From the NCBI GenBank assembly GCA_003696075.1, contig RFHH01000054.1:1-41519 (forward strand): a stretch of DNA of 41,519 bases. Reading direction: 5' to 3'. Positions within the stretch are counted from its first letter, which is position 1; each line of letters begins with the position of its first letter. Shown here one piece after another: positions 32,656-40,890 of this stretch. The notes below the pieces were generated by a model. The model made no database searches and was not told the DNA's origin. It was given only the letters and a program-made list of their open reading frames with translations. This DNA comes from Acidobacteriota bacterium (GTDB taxonomy: Bacteria; Acidobacteriota; Polarisedimenticolia; J045). The position numbers and the translations under genes are program-made.

Positions 32656-35027
32656 GATTCCTCCCGGGCCAGCCGCACGATCGTGGCCCCGGCACCCCCT
32701 TCGTGCGGCTCCGCCTCCCGCCACGAGGCGACCTCTTCGTTGTCCTCGAGGCGGGCGCGGACCGCCGCCCGCAGCCGGCCGGTCCCGATCCCGTGCACCA
32801 CCCGCACCTCCTCCAACCCCGCCAGGCACGCATCGTCGATGTACCGGTCGAGCTCCGGGAGCGCCTCGTCCACCCTCTTGCCGATGAGGATCAGCTCGCG
32901 CGGAACCTCCCGCCGCGAGAGTTCGGCGTGGACGCCGGGGCGGTCCGGAGGTGCCTTCCTCACCGCGGCCGGGGCGGCCCCTCCGGAGCCGGGACGCAGA
33001 TCCTCGGCGGCCACGGTGAACACGGAGCGCCCCAGCTCGACCTGCGCCCGGCCGTGGCTCACCGACCGCACGACACCCTCCCTCCGCAACGAGGCGACGA
33101 GGACGCGCTCGCCGGCGCGAGGGCTCCAGCCTCGCGGCCGCTCGGGAACCGGCTCTTCCCGCGGCCCGTAGCGACGCTCGAGCCGGCGCAGCGCTTCGGC
33201 GCGCGAGCGCTCGAGGGCCCGGCGGTCGCGCGACCGGCGCAGTTCGTCGAGGATGCGCTGCGATTCCCGCCGCAACTCCTCCAGGCGCTGTTTGACCTGG
33301 CGCTCCCAGTCCTCGCGCAAGCGCTCCCGCGTGCGGGCGAGCTTCTCGCGTTCCTTCTCGAGCCGGGCCTCCAGTTCCCGCCGGCGGGCGACGTAGTTTT
33401 CGCGCTCGCGCTCGATCTCGGCGGCGGTCCGCCGGATCGCTTCCAGCTCGCGCGCCGCCTCCGCCCCCGCGGGGTCGAGCCGCCGCCGCGCCTCCTCGAC
33501 CACTTCCCGGGGGAGCCCCAGTTGCTCGGCGATCGTCAGGCCGATCGAGGCGCCCGCCACGCCGGGCACGATGCGGTAGGTGGGCCGGAGCGTCCGCTCG
33601 TCGAATTCCGCCGCCGCGTTGAGCGCTCCCGGCGTCCGGTAGGCCCAGGTCTTCACCGCCTGGTGATGGGTGGTGGCGACGACGTGGACGCCGCGGCGCC
33701 GGAGGCGGTCGAGGACGGCGATCCCGAGGGCCGCGCCCTCGGAGGGATCGGTCCCGGTGCCGATCTCGTCGGCGAGCGCGAGGGCCGGCGGTTCCGCCTC
33801 CCGCACCATGGCGGCCAGGTTGCGCACGTGGCTGGCGAAGGTGGACAAACCGTCGTCGATCGACTGCTGATCGCCGATGTCGGCCATCACCGCGCCGAAC
33901 AGGGGGAAGCGCGCCCGCTCGGCGGGCACCGGAAGGCCGGCGTGGGCCATGAGCGCCAGCAGGCCGATCGTCTTCAACGCCACCGTCTTCCCGCCGGCGT
34001 TGGGACCCGAGATCACCAGCACCCGCGTTTCCCGATCGATGTCGATGTCGAGCGGGATCAACCGGCGGCCGGAGCGGGCCAGGGATCGCTCGAGCACGGG
34101 GTGCCGCGCCCGCACCAGCGTGAGTCCCCCCTCGCCCAGCTGCGGGCGGCAGGCATCGGCGGCGTCCGCCCACGCGGCGACCGCCTCGAGCCGGTCGATG
34201 TCCGCCAGCACGCGGGAGGTCTCGGCGATCTCGGCCCGGCACCCGCGGAGGAGCTCCGTGTAGCCGGCGAGGATCCGCTCGACCTCCTCCGCCTCCTCGT
34301 CCTTCAGCCGGACGAGCTGGTTGTTGATCTCCACCGTCTCCATCGGCTCGACGAAGAGGGTCTTCTCCGAGCCGCTCCTCCCGTGGACGATTCCGGGGAA
34401 CCTCCGGGGAGTGTCGACGCGCACCGGGAGGACGAAGCGGTCGTTCCGGACCGTGATGTACCGGTCGCGCAGGACCGGACGCGTCCACTCCGCGTCGAGG
34501 AGCGATTCCAGGATCGAGGTCAGGCGGTCGCTCAGATGGCGGATCTCGCGGCGGAGGCGGGCGAGCTCGGGGGAGGCGTGGTCCTCGACATGCCCGGTGG
34601 GTGTGACGTTCCCTCCGATCGCGGCGCGCACCCCGCCGAGGTCGGGGAAGCGGGCCCAGTCGGCGGCGAGCTCCGGGTACCGGTCGGGATCGAGCTTTCT
34701 GAGGGCCTCCGCCACCTCCGCCGCGACGTCGAGGAGTCGGACCGTCTCGTAGATCTCGATCCCCCCGAGAACCCTTCCGGCGATCCCGAGCGCGGTGAGC
34801 ACCTCCCCGGGGTCGGCGACCTCGACGATCGGCAACCGGCCCTGCTCGGCGTGGAGGCGGCGGATCTCCTCGACGCGGCGATGCTCCGCGAGGGTGCTCT
34901 CGATGTCGGCCCGGGGGCGCAGCTCGAGAATCCGCCTCCGGCCCATCGGCGTCCGGGCGTGCCCGGCCACCATCTCGAGCACCGAGGCCCACTCGAGCCG
35001 GTCGAGGACGTGGTCGTCGATGCGCAC
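32652..35027 (-). CDS. mutS2: MutS2 ATPase/endonuclease
   Basis: 791 residues, standard for MutS2. Core and lever helices (1-320) precede the P-loop GPNAGGKT (341-348), DIGDQQSIDDGLSTFASH, the Walker B LADEIGTGTDPSEG and the signature THHQAVKTWAY. A long coiled coil (about 510-620, Arg/Glu-rich) leads to the KOW-like and Smr regions; the Smr domain at the end has ELILIGKRVDEALPELDRYI and VVHGIGTGRLR. MutS2 suppresses homologous recombination and, in Bacillus, acts on collided ribosomes. The Smr catalytic motif DLHG is replaced by LIGK here, while HGIGTG is intact. The GTG start is 12 nt after the pgsA stop. Confidence 0.95.
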   Translation of the reverse strand: MRIDDHVLDRLEWASVLEMVAGHARTPMGRRRILELRPRADIESTLAEHRRVEEIRRLHAEQGRLPIVEVADPGEVLTALGIAGRVLGGIEIYETVRLLDVAAEVAEALRKLDPDRYPELAADWARFPDLGGVRAAIGGNVTPTGHVEDHASPELARLRREIRHLSDRLTSILESLLDAEWTRPVLRDRYITVRNDRFVLPVRVDTPRRFPGIVHGRSGSEKTLFVEPMETVEINNQLVRLKDEEAEEVERILAGYTELLRGCRAEIAETSRVLADIDRLEAVAAWADAADACRPQLGEGGLTLVRARHPVLERSLARSGRRLIPLDIDIDRETRVLVISGPNAGGKTVALKTIGLLALMAHAGLPVPAERARFPLFGAVMADIGDQQSIDDGLSTFASHVRNLAAMVREAEPPALALADEIGTGTDPSEGAALGIAVLDRLRRRGVHVVATTHHQAVKTWAYRTPGALNAAAEFDERTLRPTYRIVPGVAGASIGLTIAEQLGLPREVVEEARRRLDPAGAEAARELEAIRRTAAEIERERENYVARRRELEARLEKEREKLARTRERLREDWERQVKQRLEELRRESQRILDELRRSRDRRALERSRAEALRRLERRYGPREEPVPERPRGWSPRAGERVLVASLRREGVVRSVSHGRAQVELGRSVFTVAAEDLRPGSGGAAPAAVRKAPPDRPGVHAELSRREVPRELILIGKRVDEALPELDRYIDDACLAGLEEVRVVHGIGTGRLRAAVRARLEDNEEVASWREAEPHEGGAGATIVRLAREES

Positions 35028-35039
35028 GGCCCGATGACC

Positions 35040-35657
35040 TCAGCCCGACGCCCGCGAGTCCAGGGCCGCGAGGCGGCGCCGCGTCCGGAGCAGGTACTGC
35101 AACCCCGACGCGACCACCAGCGCTCCCGTCACCGCCGCCCCGGCATGGAGCAGGAGCGGCGGGAAACCGGTCCACACGTTCGCCAGGAGGAACCCGCCGG
35201 CCGTGCCCATCTCGAAGCCGGTCGTCCACTTCCCCAGGCGCGTCGGAGGAAAGCTCCGGACGTCGGTCGCGAGGTACAGGGCGGCGGCCACGAGCACGAT
35301 CAGCACGTCCCGGGCGACGACGAGGAGCGCCAGCCAGGCCGGCACGTGCCAGGCCAGACGGAAGTCGGGGAAGGGCCGCGGCGCATCCGGCATGGCCATC
35401 GCCACGTAGCTGACGAGCATCATGAGCTTGTCCGCCGCCGGATCCAGGAACGCACCCAGAGCCGTCTGCTGTCCGAACCGGCGGGCGGCGAGGCCGTCGA
35501 GCCGGTCGGTCACCGCGGCCGCCACGAACAGGCCGAACGCCAACCCCGGCAGGCCGTTGAGGAGGGCCAGGGCGAGGGCCGGCGCGGCGGCCAGCCGGAG
35601 GAGGGTGAGCTGGTTGGCGACCGTCAGTTGCCGCAGCAGCGACTCGAAGGGCTTCAT
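35040..35657 (-). CDS. pgsA: CDP-diacylglycerol--glycerol-3-phosphate phosphatidyltransferase-like
   Basis: 205 residues with four to six membrane helices. The CDP-alcohol transferase motif is complete: DRLDGLAARRFGQQTALGAF followed by LDPAADKL (D-x2-D-G-x2-A-R-x8-G-x3-D-x3-D). The opening LTVANQLTLLRLAAAP is typical of PgsA. It makes phosphatidylglycerol phosphate, the first step to PG and cardiolipin. Other CDP-alcohol transferases share the motif, so the exact acceptor is not proven. The ATG at 35657 lies 7 nt behind a TAGAAT box with no ribosome site, so the mRNA is probably leaderless. It is followed by mutS2. Confidence 0.88.
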   Translation of the reverse strand: MKPFESLLRQLTVANQLTLLRLAAAPALALALLNGLPGLAFGLFVAAAVTDRLDGLAARRFGQQTALGAFLDPAADKLMMLVSYVAMAMPDAPRPFPDFRLAWHVPAWLALLVVARDVLIVLVAAALYLATDVRSFPPTRLGKWTTGFEMGTAGGFLLANVWTGFPPLLLHAGAAVTGALVVASGLQYLLRTRRRLAALDSRASG

Positions 35658-35664
35658 GCGGGGG

Positions 35665-35670
35665 ATTCTA
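35665..35670 (-). promoter_or_regulatory. pgsA -10 box, leaderless start candidate
   Basis: On the minus strand TAGAAT lies 7 nt before the pgsA ATG (spacer CCCCCGC), with no Shine-Dalgarno sequence. The -35 is poor. Transcription would start at or next to the start codon. Confidence 0.45.
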
Positions 35671-35708
35671 CCGCCCGGCCGCGCGTGGCCCCCGGGCGCG
35701 GCCGGACC

Positions 35709-35778
35709 TAGATTCGCTCCGTCGGCGCGTCGCCCGGCCGCCCGCGGGGGGAGGGCCGGTCGCGCGACCGGAAGGGGA
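35709..35778 (+). promoter_or_regulatory. pilT upstream region: -10 box, perfect palindrome, ribosome site
   Basis: TAGATT (35709-35714) may be a -10 box. A perfect 16-nt palindrome, ccggtcgcgcgaccgg (35756-35771), leads directly into the ribosome site GGAAGGGGA (35770-35778) before GTG 35786. It could be a leader stem or an operator. Confidence 0.4.
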
Positions 35779-35785
35779 TCGCCAG

Positions 35786-37252
35786 GTGAGTCGAGCGGTC
35801 GCCGAAGGCCCCAGGAAGGCGGTGCCGACGCTGCGCAGTCTGCTGAAGTTCCTGGTGGACAAGGAGGCGTCGGATCTTCACCTCAAACCGATGCGCCCGC
35901 CGCTGGTGCGGCTGAAGGGCCGCCTCCTCCCCCTCAAGGCGCCCCCGTTCCGGCCGGAAGATCTCGACCGGATGCTGCGCGAGATCCTCACACCGCAGCA
36001 GCAGCGCATTCTCGAAGAGAAGCTGTGCGTGGAGTTCGGACACTCCGTCGGCGGGATGTCGCGCTTCCGGGCGACGATCTTCTACCAGCGAGGAACGCTC
36101 GGAGCCGTTTTCCGGCGCGTGCCGATCCACTTCCCCACGATCGACGAATGGGGGCTCCCCGAGGCGATCAAGGAACTCGCCGATCTGCGGCAGGGCCTGG
36201 TGATCATCACCGGACCGACCGGATCGGGAAAGTCCTCGACGCTCGCCGCGTTGATCCACGAGATCATCAGCAAGCGGTTGGTCCACGTCGTGACGATCGA
36301 GGATCCGATCGAGTTCCTCTTGACCGACGGCCTCGGCGTCGTCACCCAGCGCGAGGTCGGGTCGGACACCACCAGCTTTCCCGACGCTCTCCGCAACGCG
36401 CTTCGCCAGGATCCGGACGTGATCATGGTCGGTGAGAACCGCGACCTGGAGACGATGGAGACCACGCTGACCGCGGCGGAGACCGGGCATCTCGTGCTGA
36501 CGACCCTGCACACGAACTCCGCGGCCCAGACCATCGACCGCATCATCGACATGTACCCGGCGGAGCAGCAGCGGCAGGTGCGCCAGCAGCTGTCTCACGT
36601 CCTCCAGGCGGTGGTCAGCATGCAGCTCGTCGAGCGGGCGGACGGGAGCGGGCTCGTCGCCGCCGTGGAGATCCTCCGCGCCACGCCGCGGATCAGCAAG
36701 CTCATCCGGGACGGGAACATCGGGGAGCTGCAAGAGGAGATGGAGCGGTCGGTTTCGTACCACCGAATGCAGACGATGAATCAGTCCCTGGCGGCGCTGG
36801 TCGTCAACAGGGTCATCACCCGCGAGCGGGCTCTCGAGGCCTCGCCGAACCCGGGCGACCTCGACCTTCTGCTCCGCAAGCTGCTCTACTCCGCGAACGC
36901 GACCGACGCCCCGGGGGAGGAACAGGAGATGGCTTCCGACGCCGATTTCTCGCGCATCCACCGCCTGATGGAGATCGAACGCCTCTACGACGAGCTCCAG
37001 GAGCGCCACCAGCAGGCGATCGCCGAGCGGGACGCGAGGATCGCCGAGCTGCAGGCGCAACTCGACCAGTTGCGGAACGCCGATGCGGAGCAGGACCAGC
37101 GGCTGCGGGCACTCCAGGACGAGCGGGACCGCATCGCGCGGGCCATGGAGGCGCAGCGCGCCGAGTACGAGGCGAAGATCGAGCGCCTGCAGGCGCGCGT
37201 GCGGGAGCTCAGCACCGAAACCGCCGGTCGCGGCGGGCTCTTCCGCCGCTGA
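35786..37252 (+). CDS. pilT: PilT-type twitching/retraction ATPase with coiled-coil tail
   Basis: 488 residues; PilT is usually 340-380. The N-domain has ASDLHLKPMRPPLVRLKG; the core has the P-loop GPTGSGKSST (143-152), the Asp box TIEDPIEF, Walker B RQDPDVIMVGENRDLETME and the His box TGHLVLTTLHTNSA. PilT retracts type IV pili from the inner membrane base. The usual GEMRD is GENRD (216-220). Beyond about residue 385 is a tail of about 100 residues of heptad-like coiled coil (EIERLYDELQERHQQAI, AELQAQLDQLRNADAEQ). PilU-like or other GspE-family ATPases are alternatives. No other pilus genes are in the window. Confidence 0.92.
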   Translation: MSRAVAEGPRKAVPTLRSLLKFLVDKEASDLHLKPMRPPLVRLKGRLLPLKAPPFRPEDLDRMLREILTPQQQRILEEKLCVEFGHSVGGMSRFRATIFYQRGTLGAVFRRVPIHFPTIDEWGLPEAIKELADLRQGLVIITGPTGSGKSSTLAALIHEIISKRLVHVVTIEDPIEFLLTDGLGVVTQREVGSDTTSFPDALRNALRQDPDVIMVGENRDLETMETTLTAAETGHLVLTTLHTNSAAQTIDRIIDMYPAEQQRQVRQQLSHVLQAVVSMQLVERADGSGLVAAVEILRATPRISKLIRDGNIGELQEEMERSVSYHRMQTMNQSLAALVVNRVITRERALEASPNPGDLDLLLRKLLYSANATDAPGEEQEMASDADFSRIHRLMEIERLYDELQERHQQAIAERDARIAELQAQLDQLRNADAEQDQRLRALQDERDRIARAMEAQRAEYEAKIERLQARVRELSTETAGRGGLFRR

Positions 37253-37273
37253 CCGCGAGGCGGGCCGGAGCGC

Positions 37274-37483
37274 TCAATCCCCGCGCGCGGGCCCGATCGT
37301 GGCGATGGCGTGCTTGAAGACCACGTGCTCGGCCCCCCCGTGGTCGAGAACGATCGTGTAGCGATCGTAGCCCCGCAGCCGCCCGATCAGGCGCTTGCCC
37401 GAGACCAGCCACACCGCCACCACCGCGCCGTTCTGGCGCAGGCGCTCCAGCAGCTTCGCCTGCAGATCGGACTCTCCGGCCAT
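37274..37483 (-). CDS. hfq: RNA chaperone Hfq
   Basis: 69 residues, the Sm core with almost no tail. Sm1 reads VWLVSGKRLIGRLRGYDRYT, and Sm2 reads VVFKHAIATIGPARG against the classical (Y/F)KHAIST. The N-terminal QAKLLERLRQN replaces the usual QxxFLNxLR, so proximal and rim contacts may differ. Hfq hexamers pair sRNAs with mRNAs. It lies next to miaA, the ancestral miaA-hfq order. The ATG is 6 nt behind TATAAT, which contains the miaA stop codon TAA; there is no clear ribosome site. It ends 21 nt from convergent pilT. Confidence 0.9.
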   Translation of the reverse strand: MAGESDLQAKLLERLRQNGAVVAVWLVSGKRLIGRLRGYDRYTIVLDHGGAEHVVFKHAIATIGPARGD

Positions 37484-37489
37484 GGGCGG

Positions 37490-37495
37490 ATTATA
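37490..37495 (-). promoter_or_regulatory. Consensus -10 box at the miaA stop, leaderless hfq candidate
   Basis: TATAAT on the minus strand overlaps the miaA stop TAA and lies 6 nt before the hfq ATG. No -35 match is present. It may be a real promoter for a leaderless hfq mRNA or simply reflect the stop codon context. Confidence 0.35.
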
Positions 37496-38471
37496 GGCGA
37501 CGGCGGGGCTCGCGCGCGCCGATCTCCCGGAGCCACTCGATGACGATCCGCTCGGCGGCGTCCACGAGGCCGGGAGCGTCGGCCTCCAGCCAGCGCACGC
37601 CGGGTTCGCCCCTGAACCAAGTCATCTGGCGCTTCGCGTAGCGGCGGGTGTTCCGCTTGACCAGCTCGATCACCTGCGGGAGGCGATCCGGAGCGCCTCC
37701 CTCCTCCAGCCAGGCCACGACCTCCCTGTACCCGATCGCCTTGAGCGCGTTGGCCGACCGGGGGACGCCCTGCCCGAGGAGCCGGCGGACCTCGTCGACC
37801 AACCCCGCCGCGAAGAACTCCTCCACGCGGGCGTCGAGACGTTCGGCGAGTCGCTCCCGGGGCAGCCGCAGGCCGAGCCGGAGCAGCGGAAAGCGGTCCG
37901 GGCCCCGCCAGTCCGTCTGCAGCGGCGCCGGCCGGCTCGCCGGATCGACCAGGCGCACCTCGAGCGCCCGGACGATCCGCTGGCGGTCCCCGGGGCGGAG
38001 GCGGGCGGCCGCTTCCGGATCGATCCGCCGCAGCATCCGGTGGAGGAACGGCACCCCGCGCCGCCTGGCGATCGCATCCAGCCGCGCGCGGAGCTCCGGC
38101 CTGCGCCGCGGCGCGGGGGTGACCCCCTTCGCCAACCCGCGCAGGTAGAGCCCGGTGCCGCCCACCACGACGGGAAGCTCGTCCCGCCGGGCCGCTTCGA
38201 CGAGTTCCGCCTCGGCCGCCCGGACCCAGCGCCCGAGGTCGGCGTCCCGCTCGGGCGGAAGCCAATCGACCAGCGCCCACCGGTGGCGGCGCTCCGCTCC
38301 GCTCGGTTTCGCGGTGGCCGCGTCCAGCCCGCGGTAGACCTGCACCGCGTCGCAGGAGATCAGGCGACAGGCGTACCGGTCGGCCAGGGCCGCGGCCAAG
38401 CCCGTCTTCCCGGTCCCGGTGGGCCCGACGACGGCCACCGTCGGCGGGAACCTTGCGCGTGCGCCACTCAT
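37491..38471 (-). CDS. miaA: tRNA dimethylallyltransferase
   Basis: 326 residues. It has the P-loop VVGPTGTGKT (14-23), SCDAVQVYRGLDAATAKPS, VGGTGLYLRGL, the ALEVRL segment and the C-terminal ANALKAIGYREV and KRNTRRYAKRQMTWFRGE. MiaA puts the isopentenyl group on A37 of UNN-reading tRNAs, using DMAPP that the MEP pathway (IspE, this window) supplies. The start ATG overlaps the stop of a 40-residue ORF (TGATG), and hfq follows 7 nt after the stop. Confidence 0.96.
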   Translation of the reverse strand: MSGARARFPPTVAVVGPTGTGKTGLAAALADRYACRLISCDAVQVYRGLDAATAKPSGAERRHRWALVDWLPPERDADLGRWVRAAEAELVEAARRDELPVVVGGTGLYLRGLAKGVTPAPRRRPELRARLDAIARRRGVPFLHRMLRRIDPEAAARLRPGDRQRIVRALEVRLVDPASRPAPLQTDWRGPDRFPLLRLGLRLPRERLAERLDARVEEFFAAGLVDEVRRLLGQGVPRSANALKAIGYREVVAWLEEGGAPDRLPQVIELVKRNTRRYAKRQMTWFRGEPGVRWLEADAPGLVDAAERIVIEWLREIGAREPRRRL

Positions 38472-38593
38472 CACCGGCAGGCGGCCAGGGCTCCGCAGAG
38501 CTGCAGGCCCGCCACGTAGACGGCCAGGAGCGCCCCGAGGAGGAGCAGTCCGTCCGTGGCGTCGCGGGCCGCTTTGCGCGGATCGCGTCTCAT
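38471..38593 (-). CDS. Small single-helix membrane ORF (40 residues), unknown
   Basis: 40 codons from ATG 38593. A basic N-terminus, MRRDPRKAARDATDG, is followed by one hydrophobic helix, LLLLGALLAVYVAGL, and QLCGALAACR with two Cys. It predicts a short N-in membrane peptide. Its ATG overlaps the spoIID stop (ATGA), and its stop overlaps the miaA start (TGATG), so translation should pass from spoIID through it to miaA. The double coupling and the classical charge-then-helix pattern argue that it is translated. No family is recognised. It could be a leader-like coupling peptide or a small SpoIID partner. Confidence 0.6.
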   Translation of the reverse strand: MRRDPRKAARDATDGLLLLGALLAVYVAGLQLCGALAACR

Positions 38594-40890
38594 GGCGCGT
38601 CGATGCGGGCGATCCTCGCTCCCGTGTAGTAGTGCGCGAGGATCTCCCGGTAGCTCTTCCCCCGGGAGGCCATCCCGAAAGCGCCGTACTGGCACAGGCC
38701 GACGCCGTGCCCCCACCCGCGCCCTTCGAAAAGGGCGCGCCGGACGAGGCCGTCCTCGTCCCGCTGAATCTCCACCCCGAACAACGTCTCCGGCAGCCCG
38801 AGGGCACGCCGCAGGCGGAATCCCTCCACCACCGCCCGGCCCGCGGTGCCGATGGCCTCGAGCCGCGCGACGCGGCCCGAGATCCCGCGCTCGAGCACCC
38901 GCAAGTCGCGCAGAGCGCCCACCGGTGCCACCTCCGCCAACGAGCGCTCCAACTCCCGCCGGTCCCGGACGAGGGTCCAGCGGAAACGACCGCTGGACCG
39001 GTCGTCCGCCACCCCCTGCCGCTCCGGAACGGCTAGCAGCCGAATGCGCCCGCCGGGGTCGGTCACGAGGCGCACCGTGTCCCCGGAGAGCAGCCGGACC
39101 GACCTGACCCAGTGCCAGCGGCCCCCCGTCTCGGCGACGATCCACGGGGCGGCATCCGGCGGGAGATCCCGGACCACCCGGCCCGAGCGCACCCGGAACG
39201 CGGCGCCCGAACCCTGAATCTGCCCGTCCTCGAGTGGCACGAGGCCGTAGCGCTCGGCCAGCCGCAAGACCCAGGTGAGCGCCTCTCCGCGGGAAGGGTG
39301 CGCGGCCGGAGCGAGACGTCCCGCATCCTCCGGGACGACGAGGCCCTCTGCCATCAGGGCGGCGACCAGGAGGCGATCCTCCGGGGCGAGCGCGCCCGCA
39401 TCGTCGACGGGAAGGAGCGGGTCGAGCGGCCCGTCGGGGACCGACGATTCGATGAGAGGGCCGGCGAGCCCCAGGCCGCGCGCCCACCAGCGCCACGCCT
39501 CGAGTCGGGTCGGGCGGCCTCCGATCGGCGCCGGTGCCGGCCGTCCGGCCCGGCGGGCGAGGGCGCCGAACAGCGCCGTCAGATCGGCTCCGGTGACCCG
39601 CTGGCGCCGCCAGGCGGCGCGAAGGATCTCCGGCCCGGCGAGTCCGTGGGCCACGAGCCGCGCGAGGCCGAGAGGATCCGGCCCCGGGCCGGGATCGCCG
39701 ACCCCCGCCCCCTCGATCTCGACCCAGGAACGCTCCAGCTCCTCCTGCTCGGGGCGGCACGGCACCCCGCGCAGGTAGGGCGCCGCCATTTCCGGGAACA
39801 CGACGGCTGCGTCCTCCGTGTGCCCCCCGCATGTCGAGGTGTACAGGGCATTGATCGGCTGTCCGTCGAAGACGAGGATCTCGCCCGCGGTCTCCGCCAC
39901 CGCCCGGTCGCTGAGCGGATGCTCGCTCGCCTGCCCGCCGTAGACCTGGCAGCGCGGGGTGTCGCAGATGTCGAAGCCCGCTTCGGCGAACTGCCCGCGA
40001 TTCGCGTACGCGTAGGTCCGGGCGGCCACCGCCTGGGCCTTGAGCGCCTCCAGCTCGGGGAACGCGCCGGGGCCCAGCTCTTCCGGAACGACACCCCGCA
40101 GGTACTGCTCGAGATTGAGTTCGTTCACGACGAGCAGGGTGCCGCGGTCGGTCACCCGTATCTCCAGCACGCCGCGGTACGGGCGGCCCTCCTGCGTGAC
40201 GAGCCCTCCGGGGGCCGCCGCCACGATCGCGGACGTGCCGGCGGAGCGAACCCGCCACCGGGCGTCCACCAGCTTCAATCCGGTCGCCTCGAACGACGCC
40301 TCCGGCTCGGCGACCACCCAGGCGTCCGGGAATCCACCGGAGCGCAGCGCCGCCAGCAGGCCGGCGAGCGCGCGCGCCTCCGGCGCCCGACCCACGCGCA
40401 CCCGGAAAACGCCCCGCGGCGCGTCCCGGACGGCCCGTGCGGGAACGCGGTGCTCCCGCTCCAGCCGCCGCGCGAGGGCCCGTGCCGCCCCCTCGTCGCG
40501 GAACGCTCCGACCTGAACGGCGTAGACCTTCCGGCCGCTGGCGACCTTTTCCCCTTCGGGGACCACGATCACCTCTCCCGGAGCCCGGTCCTCGCTCCAC
40601 AGCGGGCGGCCCGTCGCCGCATCGAAGAGCAGGAGCGGTCCCTCCGTCGCCCCGACCCGCACGGCTTCCTCGGGTGCGCTGAGCGCCACGCGGATTCTCG
40701 GCGGCGGGATCGCGACGCCCGGGTCGACGTGGTCGAGTGCGCTCGGTCCGGCTGCGAGGGCCAGCGCCGCCGCGCCGGGGGCCCAAGCGGCGATCCCCCC
40801 GAGGAGGCGGGAACGGGCGCCAGCTTGCCTCCGGTTCGCCGGTCGGCGCCGGCCTCGCCGGATCCTGTCGTCCCGGAGCCGCGAAATCAC
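38590..40890 (-). CDS. SpoIID/LytB-type peptidoglycan lytic protein with SPOR domain and SLH-like insert
   Basis: 766 residues, roughly twice a basic SpoIID. A signal/anchor (about 28-48) is followed by a SPOR-like domain (120-196, KVYAVQVGAFRDEGAARALA). The SpoIID N-half (239-378) has NELNLEQYLRGVVPEELGP with the catalytic Glu region near 270-271, and Cys 309 and 314 in DICDTPRCQVYGG, as in zinc-binding SpoIID. An insert (about 380-635) contains SLH-like helices (HPSRGEALTWVLRLAERYGL). The C-half (636-766) ends with GRGWGHGVGLCQYGAFGMA. SpoIID cleaves stem-free glycan strands, which SPOR domains bind, so one protein may both find and cut denuded glycan. The GTG overlaps the STAS stop. LytB-like septum or envelope remodelling is likely; no sporulation is implied. 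Confidence 0.88.
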   Translation of the reverse strand: MISRLRDDRIRRGRRRPANRRQAGARSRLLGGIAAWAPGAAALALAAGPSALDHVDPGVAIPPPRIRVALSAPEEAVRVGATEGPLLLFDAATGRPLWSEDRAPGEVIVVPEGEKVASGRKVYAVQVGAFRDEGAARALARRLEREHRVPARAVRDAPRGVFRVRVGRAPEARALAGLLAALRSGGFPDAWVVAEPEASFEATGLKLVDARWRVRSAGTSAIVAAAPGGLVTQEGRPYRGVLEIRVTDRGTLLVVNELNLEQYLRGVVPEELGPGAFPELEALKAQAVAARTYAYANRGQFAEAGFDICDTPRCQVYGGQASEHPLSDRAVAETAGEILVFDGQPINALYTSTCGGHTEDAAVVFPEMAAPYLRGVPCRPEQEELERSWVEIEGAGVGDPGPGPDPLGLARLVAHGLAGPEILRAAWRRQRVTGADLTALFGALARRAGRPAPAPIGGRPTRLEAWRWWARGLGLAGPLIESSVPDGPLDPLLPVDDAGALAPEDRLLVAALMAEGLVVPEDAGRLAPAAHPSRGEALTWVLRLAERYGLVPLEDGQIQGSGAAFRVRSGRVVRDLPPDAAPWIVAETGGRWHWVRSVRLLSGDTVRLVTDPGGRIRLLAVPERQGVADDRSSGRFRWTLVRDRRELERSLAEVAPVGALRDLRVLERGISGRVARLEAIGTAGRAVVEGFRLRRALGLPETLFGVEIQRDEDGLVRRALFEGRGWGHGVGLCQYGAFGMASRGKSYREILAHYYTGARIARIDAP

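Noticed and set aside
31744-35229. Single 1161-codon minus frame that contains the hydrolase
   Set aside because: Only the last 303 codons show homology. The upstream part overlaps mutS2 in another frame and is Arg/Gly/Pro-rich; the start was set at GTG 32655.
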